Shown piece by piece: positions 34,747-43,305 of a stretch of DNA of 64,000 nucleotides (the first letter of the stretch is position 1; each line of letters begins with the position of its first letter). Made by a program: the position numbers and the translations under genes. Location: assembly GCA_963539695.1 (NCBI GenBank), contig CAUTOC010000007.1, positions 1 to 64,000 on the forward strand. Direction: 5' to 3'. The notes under the pieces were generated by a model. The model saw only the letters and a list, made by a program, of their open reading frames with translations, was not told the origin of the DNA and searched no databases. This stretch comes from Catonella sp963539695. GTDB lineage: Bacteria > Bacillota > Clostridia > Lachnospirales > Lachnospiraceae.

Positions 34747-36291
34747 TTATTTTTTAATTAAAAGTGATCTTCCTGTCATTTCCTCAGGCTGCGGTATTCC
34801 CATAAGTTCAAGCATCGTAGGTATGATATCACAAAGTTTGCCATCTTCTGCCAAATCATATTCCTCTCCGGCATTTACAAGAATAAAAGGTACAGGGTTG
34901 GTAGTATGAGCCGTCCAAGCTTCTCCCGTTTCATAATCAATCATCTGCTCCGCATTTCCATGGTCTGCACAGATAAACATAGCTCCTTCTACTTCTTTGA
35001 GGGCTTCTACCGCCTTTCCTATGCAGGCATCAACAGCTTCAATTGCCTTAACTGCCGCATCCATAACTCCTGTATGTCCAACCATATCAGGATTTGCAAA
35101 GTTACAGATTATAGTGTCATATTTCCCGCTCTTAATAGCGTTTACAAGTCCGTCACAGACTTCATAAGCACTCATTTCAGGCTGTAAGTCATAAGTCGCA
35201 ACCTTTGGAGATTTGACAAGAAGTCTATCCTCACCCGGATACGGCTCTTCTACACCGCCATTGAAAAAGAAAGTAACATGTGCATATTTCTCGGTTTCAG
35301 CAGTACGAAGCTGAGTCTTGCCAAGTTTTGACATGTACTCACCAAAGGTATTCTTAATTTCAACCTTCTTAAACGCAACCTCTTTGTTTGGCATATTTGT
35401 ATCATAATCTGTAAAGCAGACAAACTTAGTCTTAATTCTTCCGTCTTTTCTCTCAAATCCGTCAAAGTCATCACTACAGAAAGCTCTTGCAATCTCTCTT
35501 GCCCTGTCAGGACGAAAGTTAAAAAAGATTATGCTGTCATCATTTTTAATTGTGCCTATAGGACTTCCGTCTTTTTCAATTACGGTAGGAATTACAAATT
35601 CATCAGTTGCATCTGCTCCGTAAGAATTCTCTACCGCAACTACAGGATCAGAGGCTGTGTTGCCTTCTCCATAAACCATAGCCTTATAAGCAAGCTCTAC
35701 TCTGTCCCAACGATTATCTCTGTCCATAGCATAATAACGCCCCATAACAGAAGCTACTTTTCCTACACCAATTTCATTCATTTTAGCTACAGCCGCAGCT
35801 ACAAAATCACGCCCGCTCTTAGGCGGAGTATCTCTTCCATCAAGGAAACAGTGTAAATAAACTTTCTCAAGTCCTGCCTTTTTGGCAAGTTCTAAAAGTC
35901 CGTACATATGGGTATTGTGACTATGCACACCACCGTCTGATAAAAGACCGAACAAATGCAATGCACTGTTCTTTGCCTTGCAGTTTTCTATTGCGGAAAG
36001 AAGAGCCTCATTCTTAAAGAAATCACCATCCTCTATCTCTTTTGTAATTCTTGTAAGCTCCTGATAAATAATTCTTCCTGCACCCATATTCATGTGTCCT
36101 ACTTCAGAATTACCCATCTGTCCATCAGGGAGTCCTACTGCCAGTCCGCTTGCATAGCCTTTTTTACAGGGATATGTTTTCATAAGCATATCAAGACTGG
36201 GCTTTTTAGCCTGTGCTATAGCATTGTAATCTTCTCTTTCATTGATGCCGAATCCGTCCATTATAATAAGAACTACCGGTTTTTTAGACAT
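34747..36291 (-). CDS. gpmI: 2,3-bisphosphoglycerate-independent phosphoglycerate mutase
   Basis: A 514-residue two-metal enzyme converting 3- to 2-phosphoglycerate in glycolysis. The metal ligand Asp12 is in Ile-Met-Asp-Gly-Phe-Gly, and the catalytic Ser62 is in Gly-Asn-Ser-Glu-Val-Gly-His. The conserved His-Ser-His and Asp-Gly-Arg-Asp-Thr motifs and the final Ala-Asp-His-Gly-Asn-Ala are present. The start at 36291 gives the family N-terminus and has GAAAGGAG upstream; the open frame extends 27 bases further without reason. It has its own promoter. Confidence 0.97.
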   Translation of the reverse strand: MSKKPVVLIIMDGFGINEREDYNAIAQAKKPSLDMLMKTYPCKKGYASGLAVGLPDGQMGNSEVGHMNMGAGRIIYQELTRITKEIEDGDFFKNEALLSAIENCKAKNSALHLFGLLSDGGVHSHNTHMYGLLELAKKAGLEKVYLHCFLDGRDTPPKSGRDFVAAAVAKMNEIGVGKVASVMGRYYAMDRDNRWDRVELAYKAMVYGEGNTASDPVVAVENSYGADATDEFVIPTVIEKDGSPIGTIKNDDSIIFFNFRPDRAREIARAFCSDDFDGFERKDGRIKTKFVCFTDYDTNMPNKEVAFKKVEIKNTFGEYMSKLGKTQLRTAETEKYAHVTFFFNGGVEEPYPGEDRLLVKSPKVATYDLQPEMSAYEVCDGLVNAIKSGKYDTIICNFANPDMVGHTGVMDAAVKAIEAVDACIGKAVEALKEVEGAMFICADHGNAEQMIDYETGEAWTAHTTNPVPFILVNAGEEYDLAEDGKLCDIIPTMLELMGIPQPEEMTGRSLLIKK

Positions 36292-36359
36292 TTTTTTGCT
36301 CCTTTCAAGCATAAACATATAATAAATAACTTCTTATTTAAACAAAAATACTCTGTGTA

Positions 36360-36388
36360 ATTATACTATAAAAGAATTTAAAACTCAA
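36360..36388 (-). promoter_or_regulatory. gpmI promoter
   Basis: Minus strand: -35 TTGAGT (36383-36388), 17 bases, -10 TATAAT (36360-36365). It overlaps the 3' end of the MocR gene. Confidence 0.7.
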
Positions 36389-37788
36389 TTATAAAACAAA
36401 ATTGTTTGCAGCTTTGCTATCCCTTCTTTTATCTTCTCTTCACTTATATTACCATAACCTATAAGAACCTTCGATGAACCAATTTTTCCCTTTTCTTCAC
36501 CGATTACATACTTTGACAGTCCGGTCAATTTAATCCCTGCATTTTCAGCCAAAGCCACAGTTTCTTCTTCTGTAAGTCCACACTTAAAATCCGCCACGAG
36601 GTGCATGCCTGCATTTTCCCCTACAATACTGACTTTATTTCCAAAAGTTTTTAATGCAAAAATCAAAGTATCATGTCTGCTTTTATAAATTTTTCTAGTT
36701 TTATTTATATGCCTTTCATAATGTCCCCCTGTTATAAATTCAGTAAGTACAGCCTGTTCTATTCTCGGAACTGTACAGGCTAAAAATGCAAGTTTATTTT
36801 TATAAACTTTAAGCAGGCCCTCAGGCAATATCATAAACCCAATTCTTATTGCCGGTGCTATGGTTCTTGAAAATGTTCCTAAATATATAACCTTATCCTG
36901 ACTGTCTGCCGCTTTCATAGGCGGTATCGGAAGTCCTTTATACCTGAACTCACTGTCATGATCATCTTCTATTATATATCGTTCCTCTTCTTTATACGCC
37001 CATTCAAGCAATTCTCTCCGTCTGGTTATCGGCATTATAGTACCTGTAGGAAACTGATGAGCGGGGGTTAGGTATATAACTTTTGCCTCTGTTTTTTCTA
37101 ACTCTTTTAAGCTAAACCCGTTTTCATCTAAATTAACCGCATCAATTTTTCTATTTAATGAAGAAAATATTTTATATGCCTGTATATAAGTCGGATTTTC
37201 CATAGCAAAGCTGTATTTTCTTTCAAACAAATGCTCCAAAAGCTGTAAAAGATAACCTGTACCCGCACCTATTATCATATTTTCAGGATTTACCGCAAGC
37301 CCTCTGTAGCCGAACAGATACTTAGCTATAGCCTTTCTTAACTGTAAATCTCCCTGATAATCGCCCAAGTTAAAAAGTTCTTCTCCGCAATCTCGCAAAC
37401 ACTGCCTGTATAGCCTATCCCACATTTTGTAAGGAAAGCTTTCTTTACATAAAGAAGATGGAGAAAAATCATATTTATACTTTTTTTGCAAAACATCATC
37501 ATTTTTATGTTCAGATAAGTTAAATTTACTCTCATTTTTTATCCTATCCACTTTATTTACATAATAACCGCTCTGTGCACGTGCCTCTACATAGCCTTCC
37601 GCATATAACTGCTCGTAAGCAAGAGCTACTGTATTCCTGCTTATCTGAAGATTTGCGGCAAGCCCTCTTTCAGACGGGAGTCTATCCCCTTCCATAAACT
37701 CCCCTTCTGAAATTATATTACGAATTTTAAGGTAAAGCTGTTCATATAAGGGTATTTTGCTTTTATGATCAAGTTCAACTGTAAGCAT
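36385..37788 (-). CDS. MocR/PdxR-type regulator (GntR helix-turn-helix plus aminotransferase domain)
   Basis: A 467-residue fusion. A GntR-type winged helix (about 8-78) is followed by a fold-type I aminotransferase domain (about 105-465) that normally binds PLP. MocR regulators control vitamin B6, GABA or related amino-acid genes. The PLP-binding Asp is present in Glu-Asp-Asp-His-Asp-Ser-Glu-Phe-Arg-Tyr. The residue where the Schiff-base lysine is expected is Arg308 (Gly-Thr-Phe-Ser-Arg-Thr), which suggests altered or lost covalent PLP binding. It is divergent from the ABC-F gene. Its target cannot be read from the neighbourhood. Confidence 0.88.
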   Translation of the reverse strand: MLTVELDHKSKIPLYEQLYLKIRNIISEGEFMEGDRLPSERGLAANLQISRNTVALAYEQLYAEGYVEARAQSGYYVNKVDRIKNESKFNLSEHKNDDVLQKKYKYDFSPSSLCKESFPYKMWDRLYRQCLRDCGEELFNLGDYQGDLQLRKAIAKYLFGYRGLAVNPENMIIGAGTGYLLQLLEHLFERKYSFAMENPTYIQAYKIFSSLNRKIDAVNLDENGFSLKELEKTEAKVIYLTPAHQFPTGTIMPITRRRELLEWAYKEEERYIIEDDHDSEFRYKGLPIPPMKAADSQDKVIYLGTFSRTIAPAIRIGFMILPEGLLKVYKNKLAFLACTVPRIEQAVLTEFITGGHYERHINKTRKIYKSRHDTLIFALKTFGNKVSIVGENAGMHLVADFKCGLTEEETVALAENAGIKLTGLSKYVIGEEKGKIGSSKVLIGYGNISEEKIKEGIAKLQTILFYN

Positions 37789-37972
37789 ATTTTCTCCTAT
37801 AAATTATAATCTTATATCTGTATCTTAAAATAATACCCTCTCATAATCAAGCCCCTTAATCAAGAAAATCGGTTCACTTGCACTTATACGCCATTCTGTA
37901 GTAGAATATAAACTTAGGTATTTTTTGTAAATACAAACTGATTTTAACATTATCCCATATTAGGAGGAAATA

Positions 37973-39898
37973 ATGGTATTATCCTGCAATAATATTTCAA
38001 AAGAATTTGTAACCGGAGCTGTACTTAAAGAGGTCAGTTTTCATATAAATGAACATGAAAAAGCTGCCATTATCGGTATAAACGGAGCAGGCAAATCAAC
38101 TCTGTTAAAGATAATTATGAATGAAATGTCTGCCGATAACGGGGAGGTTTTCCTTTCAAAAGGTGCTACCATAGGCTATCTTGCCCAGCACCAAAACATA
38201 GATACCAAGCTTACCATCTTTGATGTAATGCTTGAAGTAAAAAAAGATATCCTTGAACTTTCGGATAAGATGCGAAGCCTTGAAGCAAAAATGAAGCAGG
38301 CAGAGGGTGCTGCCCTTGATACAATATATGAAGATTATTCAAGGGTTACACATGAGTTTGAACTTAAAAACGGTTATGCCTACAAAAGTGAAATCACAGG
38401 TATATTAAAAGGACTGGGCTTTAATGAAGACGATTTCAGTCGCAAGGTAAACACTCTTTCAGGAGGTCAGAAAACCAGAGCCTACCTTGCAAGACTTTTG
38501 CTTTCAAAGCCTGATATAATCTTACTTGACGAGCCTACCAACCACCTTGATATGAAGGCTATAGGCTGGCTTGAAACCTATCTTAAAAATTTTAACAAAG
38601 CTGTACTTATAGTTGCCCACGACAGGTATTTTCTTGATGGAATCGCAGAGAAAATAATTGAGCTTAATAACTGCAAGGCGACTACCTTTACCGGAAATTA
38701 TACCGACTATGCAAACAAGAAAAAAGCTTTAAGAGAGGCTGAACTTAAAGCCTATCTTAACCAACAGAAAGAAATATCTCATCAGGAGGCTGTAATAGAC
38801 AAGCTCCGTTCCTTCAATCGTGAAAAGTCAATTAAAAGAGCTGAAAGCCGTGAAAAAATGCTTGATAAGATAGAAAGAGTGGATAAACCGACTGAAATTG
38901 ATGCTTCTATGAAAATACATCTTAAACCGCATAAGGAAAGCGGTAAGGATGTATTAAATGTAGAAAATTTAACAAAGTCCTTTGATGAAGTTTTATTTAA
39001 CAATATAAATTTTGAAATAAAAAGAGGGGAAAGAGTTGCCATCATAGGCGGCAACGGCACCGGCAAGACCACTCTGCTTAAAATAATAAATGGAATTCTG
39101 CCCGCCGACTCAGGCAATGTAAAGCTTGGTACAAATGTTGAAATAGGCTACTACGATCAGGAACATCAGGTACTTGATTTAAGCAATAACCTTTTTGATG
39201 AAATATCCAATGCCTATCCGTATTTAAATAATACAGAGATAAGAAATGTACTGGCAAGTTTTCTGTTTACCAAAGATGATGTATTTAAGCTGATCGGCTC
39301 GCTTTCAGGAGGTGAAAAAGGACGCCTATCGCTTGCAAAGCTTATGCTCTCTGAGGCAAATTTCCTACTACTTGACGAGCCTACCAACCATCTTGATATT
39401 ACCTCTAAGGAAATCCTTGAAGATGCTCTTAATAATTATGAAGGCACAGTGCTTTATGTAAGCCATGACAGATATTTTATAAATAAGACCGCTACAAGAA
39501 TCCTTGATTTAACAGGTAAACAGCTTCTTAATTATATAGGAAACTATGATTATTATTTGGAAAAAAAGGAAACTATGGAAGCTGCCCTATTAAATACCGT
39601 TTCTGCGGAAAAAGAGCAAACTGAAAACTCTGCAAACAGACAGAACAACAGACAGAACTGGCAGTTGAAGAAAGAAGAACAAAAAGAACTTCGTAAAATC
39701 GGAAATGAACTAAAAAAAATAGAAGAGGAAGTTACAAAGCTTGAAGATGAAAATGCAAAACTTGAAGAAAAGCTTACAGACCCTTTAATCGCCTCTGATG
39801 TAGGTAAGCTTATGGAACTTCACAAACTAAAAACAGCTAATGATGAACGCATAAATACTCTCTTAGAGCGTTGGGAGGAGTTATCCATAAATGTCTGA
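37973..39898 (+). CDS. ABC-F family ATPase
   Basis: A 641-residue soluble protein with two ABC domains and no membrane segments. First Walker A Gly-Ile-Asn-Gly-Ala-Gly-Lys-Ser (35-42) and signature Leu-Ser-Gly-Gly-Gln; second Walker A Gly-Gly-Asn-Gly-Thr-Gly-Lys-Thr and signature Leu-Ser-Gly-Gly-Glu. The two are joined by the long ABC-F linker, and a C-terminal coiled coil (about 555-640) follows. ABC-F proteins act on the ribosome, some as antibiotic-protection factors, others as housekeeping elongation factors (YdiF/Uup-like). The coiled coil fits the housekeeping type; resistance is not supported. TAGGAGG ribosome site. Confidence 0.93.
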   Translation: MVLSCNNISKEFVTGAVLKEVSFHINEHEKAAIIGINGAGKSTLLKIIMNEMSADNGEVFLSKGATIGYLAQHQNIDTKLTIFDVMLEVKKDILELSDKMRSLEAKMKQAEGAALDTIYEDYSRVTHEFELKNGYAYKSEITGILKGLGFNEDDFSRKVNTLSGGQKTRAYLARLLLSKPDIILLDEPTNHLDMKAIGWLETYLKNFNKAVLIVAHDRYFLDGIAEKIIELNNCKATTFTGNYTDYANKKKALREAELKAYLNQQKEISHQEAVIDKLRSFNREKSIKRAESREKMLDKIERVDKPTEIDASMKIHLKPHKESGKDVLNVENLTKSFDEVLFNNINFEIKRGERVAIIGGNGTGKTTLLKIINGILPADSGNVKLGTNVEIGYYDQEHQVLDLSNNLFDEISNAYPYLNNTEIRNVLASFLFTKDDVFKLIGSLSGGEKGRLSLAKLMLSEANFLLLDEPTNHLDITSKEILEDALNNYEGTVLYVSHDRYFINKTATRILDLTGKQLLNYIGNYDYYLEKKETMEAALLNTVSAEKEQTENSANRQNNRQNWQLKKEEQKELRKIGNELKKIEEEVTKLEDENAKLEEKLTDPLIASDVGKLMELHKLKTANDERINTLLERWEELSINV

Positions 39899-40493
39899 GA
39901 TAAATATAATTGACATAATCGGAGGGGTTATCCTTATGATAAACCCTCCGATTTACCTTGAAAAAATTATCAGTGTAAGGCTGATAAATAAAATATCCAA
40001 TAAAGATAAAAGTACTTTTCTCTTTCCTTCATTATACGGAAATTTTCACTGTGCGGAAGGTGAATATATCTCTGATGAAGTCTATGAAGCCTATGAAAAG
40101 TTAAAAAAGAGTTTTGCTTATGAAAATATTTTTGTATTTGAAGCCTTAGAAAAATCTTCAAATACTGATAAGACTTATACCGACTACAGCATTAATTCAC
40201 TTATAAACTGCGCAGAGAATATAGTTTCAGCCCAAAATGTAATTAAAACCATAGAAGCTTCCGCCATCTTTGAAGCCTTTCTTAAAACTTCATTTTATCT
40301 TGATTTTATAGCAGAATACAGCTTTACAGTCTCAGAAATTGTTATATTAAACGGCTTATTAAAATATGCCTTTCTCCTAGGTATAGTTTTAGAAACTCTT
40401 ATAGAAGATATTAAAGCAAGTATAGAAAATAAGTCAAACAAAAAACTGCTTAGAAAGGAGATATTAAATGCCCTCAGACAAAGACTGCCTTAA
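39891..40493 (+). CDS. Hypothetical protein between ABC-F and splB genes
   Basis: A 200-residue, mostly helical acidic protein, not recognised. There are two candidate starts. The ATG at 39891 overlaps the ABC-F stop by eight bases (ATGTCTGA) with GGGAGGAG upstream. The ATG at 39936 gives Met-Ile-Asn-Pro-Pro with GGAGGGG upstream. The two initiation regions resemble each other (GGAGxxGTTATCC). The second ribosome site is buried in a 16-base hairpin, which favours coupling to upstream translation. The 3' end overlaps splB by 26 bases, so the pair is translated together and the product may assist or accompany the lyase (inference). Confidence 0.6.
   Translation: MSEINIIDIIGGVILMINPPIYLEKIISVRLINKISNKDKSTFLFPSLYGNFHCAEGEYISDEVYEAYEKLKKSFAYENIFVFEALEKSSNTDKTYTDYSINSLINCAENIVSAQNVIKTIEASAIFEAFLKTSFYLDFIAEYSFTVSEIVILNGLLKYAFLLGIVLETLIEDIKASIENKSNKKLLRKEILNALRQRLP
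39917..39953. promoter_or_regulatory. Hairpin that hides a ribosome binding site
   Basis: AATCGGAGGGGTTATC (39917-39932) pairs with GATAAACCCTCCGATT (39938-39953) with a single G/A mismatch and a five-base loop. The left arm contains GGAGGGG, and the loop contains most of the ATG at 39936. No T-run follows. It could be a translational switch or a weak terminator. Confidence 0.6.
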
Positions 40494-41496
40494 CAAACCT
40501 TTTTCACATATTTATATAGAAGAAAAAGTTAAAAATAATCCTAAGGTACAAGACATTCTTAGTAATTTTAAAAGTAGTCAGCTTATTGATATTAACCATT
40601 ATAAAGATGTTTTTACCCCATCAGGGCAAAATCTCCTGCTTGGCAAATACTCACCCTCTCTTATTCTTGCAAGAAAAGAAGGCAGGCTTATTTATGAAGG
40701 TGCACCTGTTTGTGAAAATTTTGGCAATAAGCATTTTTACTATACTTCACTTATAATGAACTGTTACTATGACTGTGAATACTGTTATCTATCCGGAATG
40801 TATCCTTCTGCAAATATAGTAATCTTTGTAAATATAGAAGATATCTTTGCGGAGCTTGATGAATTATTAAAAAAACATTCTGTATACATCTGTATTTCCT
40901 ACGATACCGATTTGCTGGCTTTAGAAGGATTTACAGGCTTTGTGAAGGAATTTATAAAGTATACCTTAAAACATGAAACCCTGACAGTGGAATGTCGTAC
41001 CAAGAGTGCCAATATAAATATTATTAAAAAATATATTGATGAGGGGCTTAGTATCCCTGATAATTTTATTTTTGCCTGGACACTTTCTCCCTCTGAGATT
41101 ATAGATAAATACGAGCATAAAACTCCAAGTTTTGAAAGCCGGCTTAAAGCTGTAAAAACAGCCTCCAAGCTTAATTTAAGTCTCAGGTTATGTTTTGACC
41201 CCGTCTTAAAAGTTCCTGACTGGGAAATTTTATACAGCAGTATGCTTGAGAAAATTTTTAATGAAATCCCTACCTCATCACTCGGGGATATAAGTATAGG
41301 CGGTTTTAGAACCTCTAAGGATTTTCTATCTAAAATGAGAAAAAAACGAGAGAATTCTATAATCTTAAACTATCCTTACACCTTAGAAAACGGAGTCTAT
41401 TCTTATGGCTCCGATGAAAATAAAAAACTGACCGAATTTCTTATAACCCGGTCAGTGAAATATATGGATAAATCAAAAATTTTTACTTGGGAGTAG
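40468..41496 (+). CDS. splB: Spore photoproduct lyase (radical SAM)
   Basis: A 342-residue enzyme, equal to the B. subtilis length, that repairs the spore UV lesion 5-thyminyl-5,6-dihydrothymine using an iron-sulfur cluster and SAM. The radical-SAM cluster motif is Cys99-x3-Cys103-x2-Cys106. Cys142 (Ile-Cys-Ile-Ser-Tyr-Asp-Thr-Asp) is a candidate for the essential hydrogen-donor cysteine. The Arg-Thr-Lys-Ser-Ala-Asn stretch is also typical. Its presence suggests a spore-forming ancestry or lifestyle. Start with GAAAGGAG. It converges on the subtilase gene with no gap. Confidence 0.9.
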   Translation: MPSDKDCLNKPFSHIYIEEKVKNNPKVQDILSNFKSSQLIDINHYKDVFTPSGQNLLLGKYSPSLILARKEGRLIYEGAPVCENFGNKHFYYTSLIMNCYYDCEYCYLSGMYPSANIVIFVNIEDIFAELDELLKKHSVYICISYDTDLLALEGFTGFVKEFIKYTLKHETLTVECRTKSANINIIKKYIDEGLSIPDNFIFAWTLSPSEIIDKYEHKTPSFESRLKAVKTASKLNLSLRLCFDPVLKVPDWEILYSSMLEKIFNEIPTSSLGDISIGGFRTSKDFLSKMRKKRENSIILNYPYTLENGVYSYGSDENKKLTEFLITRSVKYMDKSKIFTWE

Positions 41497-41513
41497 CTAT
41501 TTTATAACTACTC
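41491..41513. terminator. Short hairpin over the convergent stops of splB and the subtilase
   Basis: GAGTAG (41491-41496) pairs with CTACTC (41508-41513). It includes the splB TAG and the subtilase TAA region. Confidence 0.4.
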
Positions 41514-43158
41514 TCTTTATTATTTTATTACCTTTTTTATCCATTACATAAAATGTATACCTCCCCTTTTTTAATGTAAGTATTTTTTCACTTTTGGAAT
41601 TTAAGTTAATCTTATATCCCTTCTTTCCATCACTGAAATATGAATCATTTTTTCTACCTAAGGCATATCTTACCAATGAAATATCATCATCTTTGTCATT
41701 TACTCTTACCAATATTTTACCATTTTTAGTATAATATATTTTTATTGAAGGTACTGAATTTTTAGAAATCTTTTTCTTGTCAGCTTTTTTTTGATTATTT
41801 TTCTGTTCTTCTGCTTTTTTAGCTTCCTCAAGCTTTTTAGCCTCTTCCGCCTTCCTTACATTCTCTGCTTTTTTAGTTTCTTCAGCTTTTTTAGCCTCTT
41901 CAAGCTTTTTATTTGTAATCAAAAAATTTTGATAATTATTATAAACATAGCTATAAGCTCCATCTGCACTAAGCATTCCTCCGGTAGATACTTTATCTGT
42001 AAGTTCCGGAAATCTCTTTACTCCCTCTAATATTGACTCTTTGACCTGACGGATAGTAATTCCCGGAAAATCTGAATACACTAAAGCCGCTGTTCCTGCA
42101 ACAAATGGTGCAGCCATAGAAGTACCCACCATATAGGCATAAGGTGTGGGCATTCTTCCCGAAACATAGTTGGCATTAAATGTCTCCGAATCTATCGTAC
42201 TTAGTATTTTTGAGCCGGGTGCTGCAATATCCACTGAATTGGGGCTATAATTAGAACTTATATGAAGCTTGCCGTCTGCCTGTAAATTTGCAACCGAAAT
42301 AATATTATCATATCCGTACGATGCCGGGTATACAGGTTTTGTATCAATATTATAGCCTAAAGCGTTATTCGTATCACCATTTCCTGAAGCCACAACAAAA
42401 AGCATCTTAGAATCTCTAATAGCTTCTTCCATATACTTATCCGTAGTTTCTGTACCGAAACTAAAGTTACAGATAGTCGCTCCCATTCTTTCCGCATACT
42501 CTATTGCATTTACTATTCCGTAAGTAAAGCCCGATTCATCCGCTCCACCAAGTGCCTTCAATATCATTATTTTAACATTACTGTTGCCGGCTACCCCTGA
42601 TATTCCTTTTGAATTTATATTGGCTATTATTGTGCCGGCAATATGTGTCCCATGTGAATCTTCTTTACCGTTATATAGTATATTGTTGTCATCATAAAAA
42701 TTCCAGCCGTTAACATCGTCAATATATCCGTTTCCGTCATCATCAATCCCATTATCGGGTATTTCACCCTTATTTACCCAAAGTACATTTTGTAAATCTT
42801 CATGATTATAATCCACTCCGGTATCTATAACAGCAACTATTGTTTCCTGTCTTCCTCCGCTAAATTTGGCTCTGACTTCCGGAAAATCTATATCCACATC
42901 ATTTACCGCCTCAACTTGTGTTAACGGCTGTTTAACAAGTTTCCCTCTTACCTGCTCACTGTATTTAAAACTTCCGTCATTATCAAGTCCCCATTGAAAA
43001 TTGAAATATCCTCCGTTAAAATCCGTTTTTTCAGTAAATGCTTTATATACTACTTCTGTAGATTGTGCATAAACGACATTTTTATTTAAACCTGATATCG
43101 TAACAAGAGAAAGGTTAACCCCCAGCAATCCTGCCAGTATTATTTTTTTTATTCTCAT
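41497..43158 (-). CDS. Secreted subtilisin-like serine protease
   Basis: A 553-residue S8 peptidase. It has a signal peptide (about 1-31) and a short propeptide-like segment. The catalytic triad is Asp112 (Val-Ile-Asp-Thr-Gly-Val-Asp), His169 (Ser-His-Gly-Thr-His) and Ser347 (Gly-Thr-Ser-Met-Ala-Ala-Pro), with oxyanion Asn260. A Lys/Glu/Ala-rich coiled-coil stretch (about 415-470) built of irregular 'Lys-Lys-Ala-Glu-Glu' repeats follows, then a small beta-rich C-terminal domain. No sorting signal is seen, so the enzyme is probably secreted or wall-associated through the basic coil. Start: TAAGGAG. Confidence 0.93.
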   Translation of the reverse strand: MRIKKIILAGLLGVNLSLVTISGLNKNVVYAQSTEVVYKAFTEKTDFNGGYFNFQWGLDNDGSFKYSEQVRGKLVKQPLTQVEAVNDVDIDFPEVRAKFSGGRQETIVAVIDTGVDYNHEDLQNVLWVNKGEIPDNGIDDDGNGYIDDVNGWNFYDDNNILYNGKEDSHGTHIAGTIIANINSKGISGVAGNSNVKIMILKALGGADESGFTYGIVNAIEYAERMGATICNFSFGTETTDKYMEEAIRDSKMLFVVASGNGDTNNALGYNIDTKPVYPASYGYDNIISVANLQADGKLHISSNYSPNSVDIAAPGSKILSTIDSETFNANYVSGRMPTPYAYMVGTSMAAPFVAGTAALVYSDFPGITIRQVKESILEGVKRFPELTDKVSTGGMLSADGAYSYVYNNYQNFLITNKKLEEAKKAEETKKAENVRKAEEAKKLEEAKKAEEQKNNQKKADKKKISKNSVPSIKIYYTKNGKILVRVNDKDDDISLVRYALGRKNDSYFSDGKKGYKINLNSKSEKILTLKKGRYTFYVMDKKGNKIIKRVVIK

Positions 43159-43305
43159 TAATTTCTCCTTAAATTTTACCCGAACATTATCTCCCCCTTA
43201 TTAATATTTTATCATCTATTTAAGTCATATTTTTGTCTAATTTTTTTATTTTAATTAAATTATAATACACAAATCTGTTTTCACAATACCATATCAAGCT
43301 CTTAA

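Noticed and set aside
37973..39898. Antibiotic-resistance ABC-F protein
   Set aside because: The architecture with a C-terminal coiled coil fits housekeeping ABC-F factors; no resistance signature can be read from sequence.
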